64,000 nucleotides of DNA from assembly GCA_009922615.1 (NCBI GenBank), contig RFVF01000022.1, positions 1 through 64,000 on the forward strand. Reading direction: 5' to 3'. Numbering within the stretch: position 1 is the first letter of the stretch; each line of letters starts with the position of its first letter. The translations under genes were made by a program, and so were the position numbers. The notes under the pieces are model-generated. The model saw only the letters and a program-made list of their open reading frames with translations. It did not search any database and was not told the DNA's origin. Positions 8,637-17,314 of this stretch are shown one piece after another. Source of the stretch: Pseudomonadota bacterium. Its GTDB lineage: Bacteria > Verrucomicrobiota > Verrucomicrobiia > Limisphaerales > SXTU01.

Positions 8637-9032
8637 CTAGCCTTTTGTAGGTGAAGCGGAGAACGCATTGGTGGGGATGAAGAGTAGTGCTACGAGGCAA
8701 ACGACGTTGATAGGCGGCACCAGCGCCAAGAGTGCAACGCCGCCGGGCAGGCCTGTATCACGCACGCGCGGCAAAAGGACGGAGGCGTAGTAAATGGCCA
8801 TGAGAGGAATAACGAACAGCAGCCCTGGAATCGCCGCGATAGCCGGCACTGCCTTGATCAAGGCATCCCAGCCGATCAGCACAGCCAGCGCCATGGCCAT
8901 GCAGGCCGAAATCATCACGACCAGCCGGATGCCGAAGGCGGTGCGTCCGATGCGATGCGGAAACAACGCGTTTCCCAGGCGCTTGGCAAGTTCCTCCTCC
9001 GAGTGCGAGCTAGGGCCATTCCCGCTAGCCAT
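8637..9032 (-). CDS. Small membrane protein, DUF805-like
   Basis: About 131 residues from the ATG at 9032. A short hydrophilic start (SSHSEEELAKRLGNALF) is followed by three to four hydrophobic segments, including VVMISACMAMALAVLIG and LLFVIPLMAIYYASVLLP, and then RVRDTGLPGGVALL, which recalls the R.RD.G.SG turn of DUF805 proteins. The frame stays open to 9245, but that upstream part overlaps the neighbouring small membrane gene and does not look protein-like. The 118-nt overlap with the neighbour is unusual and may mean that both pieces were one gene before a frameshift. Confidence 0.55.
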   Translation of the reverse strand: MASGNGPSSHSEEELAKRLGNALFPHRIGRTAFGIRLVVMISACMAMALAVLIGWDALIKAVPAIAAIPGLLFVIPLMAIYYASVLLPRVRDTGLPGGVALLALVPPINVVCLVALLFIPTNAFSASPTKG

Positions 9033-9187
9033 ATTCCGCCGATTACGACGCGCGCAGTGTCGCTCTTTTGCGATACGTGCCCCTCGCTTCCGCCCGTGAG
9101 CGCGATGAGAAGAACGCCGCCAAAGAACCAGAATCCACCGCCAATAACGAGGAGTGCGATAAGGAAGATGCGGTTTGACGCTTTCAT
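8915..9187 (-). CDS. Small hydrophobic protein overlapping the DUF805-like gene
   Basis: 90 residues starting MKASNRIFLIALLVIGG. It has a transmembrane helix at about 6-30 and a second hydrophobic stretch at about 46-58 (ARVVIGGIWLAGMALA). The last 30 residues (RNLPSAWETRCF onward) overlap the next gene in another frame and look like shadow sequence. The natural product may therefore be only the first 60 residues, or the N-terminus of a frameshifted DUF805-like protein. No function is recognised. Confidence 0.45.
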   Translation of the reverse strand: MKASNRIFLIALLVIGGGFWFFGGVLLIALTGGSEGHVSQKSDTARVVIGGIWLAGMALARTRRRNLPSAWETRCFRIASDAPPSASGWS

Positions 9188-9266
9188 GCAACTCGGTAGG
9201 TAGCAATTCAGTGCTGAACATTGCCAGCACTACCCCATCTTGCACATTCTTGGAACGAGAATTAGT

Positions 9267-10508
9267 TCAGTGCACCCGCTCATAATCACGATGGAAGAGA
9301 AAGCGTATCCCCGCGATGACCGCCAGCCCACCAGCGAGATAGGCTAGCGCGGTGTAAGTGAGGAGGTTCTCGATGCCCACGGTTTTCTTCAGCGCACCAC
9401 CCGCGAGAGTGGCGAAGCCGGAGATGACAGCACCAAACAAGTTCAGCACACCAACCGCCGAGGCGCGTGCATCGGCCGGGACAATCTCAAACGAGGACGG
9501 GAAGATGTTGCCCATGAAGAAGCCGCTGAAGAGGCCGAAGCCCATCGCGGCAATGCGCGTGGCGTCAAGCGTGTCGCTGCTACCGAGGCCGTGCAGGAAC
9601 GGCGCGCAGCCGAGCAGGCTCGCGGTGAGCAGCCACAGGCGCGCGGCCTTCGTGCGGCGATAGAGCGTGTCCGCCAGCACGCCACCGGAGAGCATCCCGA
9701 TGAGCGTCGCGCCCTGAAGGAAAACGGTCGCGTTGAAAGCAGAGTCGGTCAGGTTCAACTTGAACTTCTCGTGGAGGAAGTTCGGCAGCCAGCCGTAGAG
9801 CAGCCACAGGCCGAAGACAAAAATTGGAAACACCACGCAGAGCAACCAGTAGGTTGGCGTTCGCACTAGGCCAAACAGCGCGCCGGAACCGCCGCTCTTC
9901 TTCGTCTCGACCTGCGCCTCCTCGCTGACTCCGCGCAGGAACGCGAAGTAAGGCAGTGCGAAGACCACTCCCGCCGCGCCGAGCACGAAGAACGCCGCGC
10001 GCCAGTGACCTTCGTTCGCCATCCAGCCGCCGAACCACCCGCCGCCCACGTTGCCGAGGATTTGCGCGGTGGTCAGCGCGGCGATGGCGCGCGAGCGCGT
10101 CGCGGGCGGGAAGGCGTTCGCCGTGAGCGCGATGGCCGCCGGCATGAACAGCGCCTCGGAGATGCCCATGAGCGCGCGCAGCGCCAGCACCATGCCCGGC
10201 GAGTTCGCAAGACCGGTCGCAACCGTGACCAGACTCCACAACGCGAGGCTCCACACGATGAGCCGGCGCTTGGAAAACTTGTCGCCAATCTGCCCCGCGA
10301 AGAAGCTGCCGACGCCATAAACCCAAAGGAACGATGCGCCAACGAGGCCGAGCTGCCTGTCCGTGAAGCCGAGGTCAGACTTGAGCACCGGGAACATCGA
10401 GAACACCGCCTGCCGGTCGCAGTAGTTCAGAAAGTAGGCAAACCACATGAACGCCACGAGCAGCACGGCCTGCCGGGCGGTCGGTGAGGATGAACGTGGT
10501 TCGCTCAA
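9267..10508 (-). CDS. MFS transporter, anion:cation symporter-like
   Basis: 413 residues with about 12 transmembrane helices. It opens FLNYCDRQAVFSMFPVLKSDLGF, typical of the ACS (glucarate/phthalate/sialate-type) branch. The loop 2-3 signature is GDKFSKRRLIVWS. Start is a TTG at 10508; no in-frame ATG is near. It lies 24 bp downstream of the PVC dehydrogenase gene in the same direction, so the two probably share a transcript and the carrier may import the product or substrate of that enzyme. Substrate not determinable, most likely an organic or sugar acid. Confidence 0.82.
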   Translation of the reverse strand: MSEPRSSSPTARQAVLLVAFMWFAYFLNYCDRQAVFSMFPVLKSDLGFTDRQLGLVGASFLWVYGVGSFFAGQIGDKFSKRRLIVWSLALWSLVTVATGLANSPGMVLALRALMGISEALFMPAAIALTANAFPPATRSRAIAALTTAQILGNVGGGWFGGWMANEGHWRAAFFVLGAAGVVFALPYFAFLRGVSEEAQVETKKSGGSGALFGLVRTPTYWLLCVVFPIFVFGLWLLYGWLPNFLHEKFKLNLTDSAFNATVFLQGATLIGMLSGGVLADTLYRRTKAARLWLLTASLLGCAPFLHGLGSSDTLDATRIAAMGFGLFSGFFMGNIFPSSFEIVPADARASAVGVLNLFGAVISGFATLAGGALKKTVGIENLLTYTALAYLAGGLAVIAGIRFLFHRDYERVH

Positions 10509-10532
10509 GCGTGCGTGAGGTTCATGCTGGGC

Positions 10533-13154
10533 TTACCTGCGAGGCGAGCTTGGAAGGGCCGCGGTCTTCGTCGGTTGCTGTTCCGGTCCGCTCGTCAGGA
10601 ACGCGAGCAGGTCGCGCAGCTCGGTGTCCGTGAGCGTGGCCACGAGTCCCGTCGGCATGAGCGAGGTCTTCAGCTCGGTGCGCTTCACGATGTCCGTCGG
10701 CTTGAAGGTGCGCTCCTTGCCTGTGAGGTCGCGGAACACATCCACGCTCGACGAGCGCAGCAAAATGCCCGTGAACTCCGTCCCGTCCTTCAGCTCCAGT
10801 TGCGTCGGAAAGAACTGCGGCGCGACGTCGCGGTTCGGTTCGAGGATGGATTGCAGAATCGCCCGCTGGTCGCCCTGCTGCGCGATGAAGCTCAGGTCCG
10901 GGCCGACGACGTTGCCGCGTCCGCTGTGGCGGTGGCAGGTGGAGCACATCGCCACGCGCGAGTGGAAGAAGATGCGGCGGCCGGCCTCGACGTTTGGCTT
11001 GCCGGGCAGCGCCGCGAGCCGCTTGAGCCACGCGACGGTGTTCTCCAACGGCGAACGGCCCGCGTCAACGGATGCGGGATTCAGCAGCGCGTTCACGAGC
11101 GGAGCGGATTGCGAATGCCGCTGCGCGACGCCACTCAACGACTTCTTTGCCGCGTCATCGAGCGGGAGCAAACGCAGCGCGCGCAGGGCCTCGTCACGAA
11201 TCGAGGCGTTGTCGTGCGCGGCGAGTTTCAACAGCAACGCCTGATGCGCCGCCGACGCCGCGAGGCCGGTGATGGCATCCGCGCGCAACTCAGCGGGGCG
11301 CGCTTCATCGGCGGCGATGCTGGCGAGCACCGCCCGCGCGTCGTCCGCATCGCGGGCGGCGAGCGTGCGCACAACTTCGGACGAGAGCAGCGAATCGTTC
11401 ACGGCTAGGAGTTCGCGCAGCAACGGCACGGTGAGCTTGGCGTGCGCCGACGGCACGAGCCGCAGCGCGTAGCCCTTGAGGCGGGCGGGCGTGGCGGCAT
11501 TCGTTACGCGCTCCACGAGCACGTTCACGTCGGTGACGCCGGCCTCGGGCTGGCCGCGCAGCGTGTTCCATGTCGCGAGCACGGCCTCGAACATCCGGTA
11601 GTCGAGATCGGAGCGCGTGAGCATCCGCTCGACATCCGCACTGAAGCCGGTGAGCACCGCGTCGGCAATCCAGCGCAGGCACTCGAAGCGGATTTCCGGG
11701 TCCGCGTCGTTGAAGAGCAGGCGCACCCACTTCTCCTCGTTCAAGTTCACGCGGCGCAACGCCACGAGCGCCCACACGCGGTCGCGCGCGGCCAGCCCGC
11801 GCACGTGCTCCGGCGTCCATTTCGCACCGACGCGGGCGAGCGCCGTCAACGCCGCGTCGGACAGATACGCATCGCTGCCGCGCGCGTGCTCGAAGAGCTG
11901 CGCCTCGGTGAGCTGCGCCTTGCCCTCGCGCAGGTTCTTCGCGAGCTGCGCTGGCGCGTTCAACGGCTCGGGCGCGGGCTTGAGCCACGTCGCCTTCGTC
12001 TTGTCGATCTCCAGTTTCCACAACCGCCCGCGCCCGTGCAGCGCGTAGGAACTGAAGACCCAGTCGTTGAAATAGAACGCACCGTCCGGCCCGGCGGCGA
12101 GGCACGTCGGGCGGAAGAAATCACTGCCACGCACCAGCTCGATTTGCTCGGACGTGTAGCCCGCGCCCTTGCGCACGAGCGGAAAGTAATCAATGCGATG
12201 ATAGCTCCACGACGGCACCAACGCACCGCCGCCGAGTTCCACGATGGAACACGGTCCTTCGCCCGACGGGAAAACCATGCCCAGCGTGCCGCGCAGCTCG
12301 CCGTTCCACGCGACGAACGGGTGCACCGGCGCGCTGCCATACACCCATCGGAAACCGTAGTCCGCTCCCTCGACGACGCTCAACAGCCGGCACGGCGGAC
12401 GGCTGCCGGGGTCGTTGTCCACGGCGAACAACTCGCCGTCTGAGCGCGCCATGATGCCGAAGGGATTCCAGAAGCCGCGCGCGATGCGGTGCAGGCCGGT
12501 GCCGTCCGCGCGGCAGCGGAACACGCCGCCTTCGCCGCGCCCGGTGAACTTCACGCCGTCGCGACCGGAGAGCGTCCATTTCTTCCCGAAGTTTTCGCCG
12601 AGCGAAAACATCAGGTCGCCGCTGGGCAGCCAAGTCATTCCGGAGAGGCCGTTGTGTGGATAGTCCGTCACCGTGTCGAGCACGGCGACGTTCTGGGCCA
12701 CGTCCGCCACGCCGTCGCCGTTGGTGTCCTTCACGCGCAGGATGCGGCTGCGCTCGGCGAGATAAACCCAGCCGTCGCGACCAACCTTCACGTTCATCGT
12801 CATGTCGGACTGGTTGTAAAAGACGCGGCGGTTCTTTCCGTCGCGGTCGAAGACGAGAATCTCGTCGTGCGCCGGCCCGGCGTAGCCCTGCGGGCGGAAA
12901 TGCGTGTGGCACGACACGACCCAGATGCGGCCCTGCGCATCCACGTCAATGCCCGTGGGCGTGACCAGCGCGGGATGCTCGGCGAGGAGCGTGAGTTTCA
13001 CGCCGGGACGGAGCAGTTCGATTTGCGGAGGCAGGTCGGCGGGGACTTCGGGGGCCTTGGGCGGCGCGGCAGAATGCAGGCTGGCGAGCGGAAGGGTAAC
13101 AAAGCCAAGCAACACCGTTCGGCGGAATAGGTGGATGCGTTCAAACAAGTTCAT
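10533..13154 (-). CDS. PVC-type membrane-bound dehydrogenase: propeller, HEAT repeats and C-terminal cytochrome c
   Basis: About 873 residues. Signal sequence after MNLFERIHLFRRTVLLG. Residues about 35-400 form a six-bladed propeller of the glucose-dehydrogenase-like (DUF7133) type, with GIDVDAQGRIWVVSCHTH and GFWNPFGIMARSDGELF. Residues about 420-740 are HEAT-like helical repeats. A C-terminal cytochrome c domain carries CSTCHRH (CxxCH haem site) and VVGPDLSFIAQQG. These proteins are abundant in Planctomycetes and Verrucomicrobia and are taken to oxidise sugars or alcohols outside the cytoplasmic membrane, but substrates are unproven. Start at ATG 13154; the frame extends to 13205 without a better start. 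Confidence 0.88.
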   Translation of the reverse strand: MNLFERIHLFRRTVLLGFVTLPLASLHSAAPPKAPEVPADLPPQIELLRPGVKLTLLAEHPALVTPTGIDVDAQGRIWVVSCHTHFRPQGYAGPAHDEILVFDRDGKNRRVFYNQSDMTMNVKVGRDGWVYLAERSRILRVKDTNGDGVADVAQNVAVLDTVTDYPHNGLSGMTWLPSGDLMFSLGENFGKKWTLSGRDGVKFTGRGEGGVFRCRADGTGLHRIARGFWNPFGIMARSDGELFAVDNDPGSRPPCRLLSVVEGADYGFRWVYGSAPVHPFVAWNGELRGTLGMVFPSGEGPCSIVELGGGALVPSWSYHRIDYFPLVRKGAGYTSEQIELVRGSDFFRPTCLAAGPDGAFYFNDWVFSSYALHGRGRLWKLEIDKTKATWLKPAPEPLNAPAQLAKNLREGKAQLTEAQLFEHARGSDAYLSDAALTALARVGAKWTPEHVRGLAARDRVWALVALRRVNLNEEKWVRLLFNDADPEIRFECLRWIADAVLTGFSADVERMLTRSDLDYRMFEAVLATWNTLRGQPEAGVTDVNVLVERVTNAATPARLKGYALRLVPSAHAKLTVPLLRELLAVNDSLLSSEVVRTLAARDADDARAVLASIAADEARPAELRADAITGLAASAAHQALLLKLAAHDNASIRDEALRALRLLPLDDAAKKSLSGVAQRHSQSAPLVNALLNPASVDAGRSPLENTVAWLKRLAALPGKPNVEAGRRIFFHSRVAMCSTCHRHSGRGNVVGPDLSFIAQQGDQRAILQSILEPNRDVAPQFFPTQLELKDGTEFTGILLRSSSVDVFRDLTGKERTFKPTDIVKRTELKTSLMPTGLVATLTDTELRDLLAFLTSGPEQQPTKTAALPSSPRR

Positions 13155-13322
13155 GTCGTGGCTGACTTGGGGATCATGGCACCAAAGTTCAACACCAGCC
13201 GGCAAAAAGTTTTTCTGTAGGTGGCATGTGTTTCAGGCAGCTTGGACGTGCTTCATCGAAGTTCACTGCAAAGAACCTGCTTGGACCCTCGTCGCCTCCG
13301 CAGGGAGGCGCCTTCTTCCGGC

Positions 13323-13351
13323 TTGAGCCGACCATTGGTGCGGGATAGCCT
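13323..13351 (+). promoter_or_regulatory. Candidate promoter for rpoN
   Basis: TTGAGC (13323-13328), a 17-nt spacer, then TAGCCT (13346-13351), 11 nt before the ATG at 13363. This predicts a very short leader. The rest of the 208-bp gap (13155-13362) shows nothing recognisable. Confidence 0.35.
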
Positions 13352-13362
13352 CACGCCACGCA

Positions 13363-14871
13363 ATGGCTCAAGGCCTCTATTTGTCGCAGAAGATGACGCA
13401 GTCGATGGTGCTGGCTCCCCAGCTCCAGCAATCGCTTGCGCTCTTGCAGGCCCCCATCCTCGAACTGCGTGCCCAGGTCGAAGCGGAACTCGAGCAAAAC
13501 CCTGTGCTTGAGGAGTCCATGAACGGCGAGATGGAGCAGGTAGGAAAGGAAGGCAAGGAACGCGAAGACCGCGACGAAGTCGCCGAGCAGGCCGATCCGG
13601 CCGAGCCGCCGGCCGACGTCACCTTCGACCCCGCCACCGAAAAGGAAACCTCCGAGCCGGTGGATGACTTTCAGGCCGAGTTCGACAAGCTCGCCCAGCT
13701 CGACCAGGAGTGGCGGGACAGTTACGCGCAGAGCAATTCGCCCAACCGCGCCACCGAGGAAGACGAGGAACGCCGGCAGTTCATGTTCGACTCGCTCGTC
13801 GCCGGCCAGTCGTTGCAGGAGATGTTGCTCGAACAGGTCCGCGACTCCGAACTGACGCCCGAATTGCTCCCGTTGGCGGAAATGATCGTTGGCAACATCG
13901 ACGAACGCGGCTGGCTGGCCGCGAGCCTCGAAGAACTCGCCGCGTCCACGGGATTGCCACTGGAAAACTTCGCCGCCGCGCTGAAGGTCGTCCAAAGCTT
14001 CCACCCGCCCGGCGTCGGTGCCCGCGACCTCGGCGAATGCCTCCGCCTCCAATTGGAGCGTGCCGGCCGTACGGACTCGCTCGAATACCAGATCGTCTCC
14101 GGCCACATGGAAGCCCTCGGCCGCCGCCGCTTTCCCGAAATCGCCCGCGCCCTCGGCCAGGATGTCGTGGACATTCAAGAAGCCGTGGACCGCATCGGCC
14201 ATCTCGAGCCGCACCCCGGCCGCGCCTTTCTCCCGGACAACGAGCAATACATCATCCCCGAAGTCTTCGTGGCGAAGGTTGGCGACGACTGGGTGGTCAC
14301 GCTCAACAACGAGCAAGTCCCCCATCTCCGCATCAGCAACCACTACAAGGACCTGATGGCCCGCGCCGAGACCGATCCCGCCACCCGCGAATACATCCGC
14401 GACAAAATCCGCGCCGGCAAATTCCTCATCAAGAGCCTGCACCAGCGCCAGCAGACCATTCACAACATCGCCACCGAGATCGTGAAGCGGCAGCGCGACT
14501 TCATGGAACTGGGCACCGCGCACTTGAAGCCGCTCACCATGAACCAGGTCGCCGAAGTCGTCGGCGTCCACGAGACCACCGTGAGCCGCGGCGTGAACGG
14601 CAAATACATGGAGACCCCGCACGGCGTCTTCGAGATGAAGCACTTCTTCACCTCGGGCTTCACCTCGGCGGACGGCCAGGCCGTGGCCAACACCAGCATC
14701 AAGGACATGGTCGCCGAGATCATCAAGGGCGAGGACCAGTTCGCCCCGCTCTCCGACGACGCCATCGTGAAGCTCCTCGTTGCGAAAGGCATCACCATCG
14801 CCCGCCGCACCGTCGCCAAGTATCGCGGCGAGCTGAACATCCTGCCCTCGAACCTGCGCCGGGTGTATTGA
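13363..14871 (+). CDS. rpoN: RNA polymerase sigma-54 factor
   Basis: 502 residues. The Gln-rich region I (QKMTQSMVLAPQLQQSLALLQ) contacts activators and core. An acidic region II (about 50-130) follows, then the core-binding domain, the helix-turn-helix (NQVAEVVGVHETTVSRGVNG) and the RpoN box ARRTVAKYRGELNI that reads the -24 element. All functional regions are intact and the length is normal. It directs transcription from -24/-12 promoters with enhancer-binding AAA+ activators; none of those is encoded in this window. It stands alone between two unrelated genes. Confidence 0.96.
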   Translation: MAQGLYLSQKMTQSMVLAPQLQQSLALLQAPILELRAQVEAELEQNPVLEESMNGEMEQVGKEGKEREDRDEVAEQADPAEPPADVTFDPATEKETSEPVDDFQAEFDKLAQLDQEWRDSYAQSNSPNRATEEDEERRQFMFDSLVAGQSLQEMLLEQVRDSELTPELLPLAEMIVGNIDERGWLAASLEELAASTGLPLENFAAALKVVQSFHPPGVGARDLGECLRLQLERAGRTDSLEYQIVSGHMEALGRRRFPEIARALGQDVVDIQEAVDRIGHLEPHPGRAFLPDNEQYIIPEVFVAKVGDDWVVTLNNEQVPHLRISNHYKDLMARAETDPATREYIRDKIRAGKFLIKSLHQRQQTIHNIATEIVKRQRDFMELGTAHLKPLTMNQVAEVVGVHETTVSRGVNGKYMETPHGVFEMKHFFTSGFTSADGQAVANTSIKDMVAEIIKGEDQFAPLSDDAIVKLLVAKGITIARRTVAKYRGELNILPSNLRRVY

Positions 14872-14991
14872 GTCTGGTCACTCGGTAAAAAGGTGTTGAA
14901 CCCCTTCGCCGGACGCGCTCCTATCGCACAGTTCGCCAAAATGCCTGACTGCCACCGGGCGCGGCTTGGCCGCGTCGCAATGTTGAATCGT

Positions 14992-16104
14992 ATGAAACTC
15001 AAAAACCTCCTCACCACCTCATTCGCCCTCGCCTTGCTGGCGGGCGCTGTCTCCGCCGCCAACTGGACCGCCGGCATGACCGAAGGCAAGGTCGCCCTCA
15101 AGTCCGCCGGACCAATCACCTTCGGGCCGGACGGCATCCTGTTCGTCGCGGACACCAAGGCTGCGGCGATCATCGCCATCGCCACGGGCGACACGCAGGC
15201 CGGAGCCGCCAAGACGTTCAAGATCGAGGGCATCAACCAAAAGATCGCCGCGTTGCTCGGCACGGCGGCGGATCAAATCCTGATCGATGACCTCGCGGTG
15301 AATCCCGTTTCGCACGCGGCGTATCTCGCCGTCACGCGCGGGCGCGGCGCGGGCGCAACGCCCGTGCTCGTGCGCGTGAAGGGTGACGGGCAGCCGGAAG
15401 TGGTCTCGCTCGACAAGTTAAAGCACGCGCGCGCCGAGCTGCCCGATGCGCCGGTTGAAGGCGTGCAGGGCGAAGGCAAGAAGCAGAGCAACCCGCGCCA
15501 GGAATCCATCACGGACCTCGCGTTCTTCCAGGACCGGCTGCTCGTCGCAGGCTTGTCGAACGAAGAGTTTTCCTCGGCGCTGCGGGCGATTCCGTTCCCG
15601 TTCCAGAAGGTGGTCAACGGCACGAGCGTGGAGATCTACCACGGCGCGCACGGGAAGTTCGAGACGCGTTCGCCGATCCGCACGTTCGTCCCGTTCATGG
15701 TGGGCAACGAGCCGCAGCTCCTCGCGGCCTACACCTGCACGCCGCTCGTGCAGTTCCCGCTCAGTGACATCAAGCCCGCCGCCAAGATCAAGGGCAAGAC
15801 CATCGCCGAGCTGGGCAACCGCAACCGCCCGCTCGACATGATCGTGTATCACAAGGATGGCAAGGACTGGCTGTTGCTTGCGAACAACAGCCGCGGCGTT
15901 ATGAAGATCGCGACCGATCACATCGCCGGGGCCGACGCCATCACCGCGCCGGTGGGCGGCGGCGGCACGCAGGGCTTGAAGTATGAGACCATCGAGTCGT
16001 GGAAAGGCATCGAGCAGCTCGACAAGCTGGACGACGCCCACGCGCTGGTGCTCCGCCGGGGTGAAGCCGGCGCGTTGCATCTGGAGTCGCTCCCGCTGCC
16101 GTGA
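14992..16104 (+). CDS. Exported beta-propeller-like hypothetical protein
   Basis: 370 residues from MKLKNLLTTSFALALL, a clear signal peptide ending GAVSA-A. The mature part has blade-like repeats (GPITFGPDGILFVADTKAAA, ITDLAFFQDRLLVAGL, DMIVYHKDGKDWLLLANNS) and is probably a six- or seven-bladed propeller. No catalytic motif or haem site is seen. The frame is open to 14893, but the extra residues include none like a leader. Its stop TGA overlaps the GTG start of the next gene (GTGA), so the two are translationally coupled and should act together in the periplasm. Confidence 0.75.
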   Translation: MKLKNLLTTSFALALLAGAVSAANWTAGMTEGKVALKSAGPITFGPDGILFVADTKAAAIIAIATGDTQAGAAKTFKIEGINQKIAALLGTAADQILIDDLAVNPVSHAAYLAVTRGRGAGATPVLVRVKGDGQPEVVSLDKLKHARAELPDAPVEGVQGEGKKQSNPRQESITDLAFFQDRLLVAGLSNEEFSSALRAIPFPFQKVVNGTSVEIYHGAHGKFETRSPIRTFVPFMVGNEPQLLAAYTCTPLVQFPLSDIKPAAKIKGKTIAELGNRNRPLDMIVYHKDGKDWLLLANNSRGVMKIATDHIAGADAITAPVGGGGTQGLKYETIESWKGIEQLDKLDDAHALVLRRGEAGALHLESLPLP

Positions 16105-17312
16105 GCGAGGGGCGGGGAATTTTCTGGGGGAAGAGCTGGAGGCCGGCGTTTGCCGGCCTCCTCTTTGTCTGCTCGATTGGAGTGGAAGCTGCGGATTCCA
16201 ATAGTTCCGCGCCGCCGTTCGCCGCCGTGTTTCTGCGCTGGGTTTCCGTGCCGAAGGAAACCAACCGCGTCACGCTCGAAGTTTCGGGGCTGGGTGCGGA
16301 TACGCTCGCAACGCTGCAATCCACCAACTGGCCGGCAGCAAACTGGCCGCGCCTGCTCTCCGTTTTTGTCGAACAACCAGGCATCGAGCCCTTGCCGATG
16401 ATTGGGACGCATCGCGTGGAGAACGCGCAGCTGCGTTTCACGCCAGCGTTTCCGTTGGAGCCGGGTTTGCGGTATCGCGCGGTGTTTGATGCGGGCCAGC
16501 TTCCAAGGGCGGCCACCACGACCGCTGGCAAGCTCACCACCACCCTCACCGTTCCGGCGCGCCCGGAGCGCACCACGACGACGGTGACGCAGGTTTATCC
16601 AAGTGCCGACGTGCTGCCGGAGAACTTGCTGAAATTCTACCTCCACTTTTCCGCGCCGATGAGCCGGGGCAGCATTTACGAGCACATCCGCCTGCTCAAC
16701 GAGGCGAATCAGCCGGTGGAACTGCCGTTTCTCGAACTCGCCGAGGAACTGTGGAGTGCCGACCGGATGCGGCTCACGCTTTTCATCGACCCGGGCCGCA
16801 TCAAGCGCGAGGTGAAGCCGCTCGAAGAAATCGGCCCGACGTTGCAGGCAGGCAAACGCTTCACCCTCGTCATCGGGCGCGGCTGGAAAGACGCCGAGGG
16901 CAACCGGCTGAAGGATTCGTTCACGAAACGCTTTTTTGTGGGCCCGCCAGATCGCGAGCCGCCCGATCCGCAACGGTGGAGCTACCAGGCCCCGCCGATC
17001 CGCACGCGTGAGCCGTTGGCCGTGGACATGGCCAAACCGATGGATGCCGCACTGGCCGTGCGGATGATTCACGTCTTGGATGCCACCGGCCGCGCGGTCG
17101 CGGGCCAAGCGTTGCTGATGGAACGCGAGCGCGTCTGGAAATTTCTCCCGCAGCAAGTGTGGAAGCCGGGGCGCTACACGCTCGTCGTCGAGACGGCCAT
17201 TGAGGACCTCGCGGGCAACAACATCGGCAAGGCGTTCGAGGTGGAGCTGAACGAAGGCGCGCCGCGTCGGCTGGAGCAAAGCACCGTGCGGCTGCCGTTC
17301 GAGCTGCGCTGA
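16101..17312 (+). CDS. Exported Ig-like (SbsA/Big_5-type) domain protein
   Basis: 403 residues starting at a GTG that overlaps the previous stop. Residues about 15-32 form a signal peptide (FAGLLFVCSIGVEAADS). The middle segment NLLKFYLHFSAPMSRGSIYEHIRLL and the C-terminal WKPGRYTLVVETAIEDLAGNNIG are the hallmarks of bacterial Ig-like domains that open with 'L.F.FS.PM' and end with 'D.AGN'. It is probably a periplasmic or surface protein that works with the coupled propeller protein. No catalytic residues are evident. Confidence 0.72.
   Translation: MSEGRGIFWGKSWRPAFAGLLFVCSIGVEAADSNSSAPPFAAVFLRWVSVPKETNRVTLEVSGLGADTLATLQSTNWPAANWPRLLSVFVEQPGIEPLPMIGTHRVENAQLRFTPAFPLEPGLRYRAVFDAGQLPRAATTTAGKLTTTLTVPARPERTTTTVTQVYPSADVLPENLLKFYLHFSAPMSRGSIYEHIRLLNEANQPVELPFLELAEELWSADRMRLTLFIDPGRIKREVKPLEEIGPTLQAGKRFTLVIGRGWKDAEGNRLKDSFTKRFFVGPPDREPPDPQRWSYQAPPIRTREPLAVDMAKPMDAALAVRMIHVLDATGRAVAGQALLMERERVWKFLPQQVWKPGRYTLVVETAIEDLAGNNIGKAFEVELNEGAPRRLEQSTVRLPFELR
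16138..16161 (+). terminator. Strong hairpin within the start of the Ig-like gene
   Basis: A 10-bp perfect GC stem (GGAGGCCGGC with GCCGGCCTCC) around a GTTT loop, followed by TCTTTGTC. It lies 34 bp after the stop of the propeller gene and encodes part of the next protein's signal peptide. The T-tract is poor, so it could be a partial attenuator or just structured coding sequence. Confidence 0.4.
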
Positions 17313-17314
17313 AG

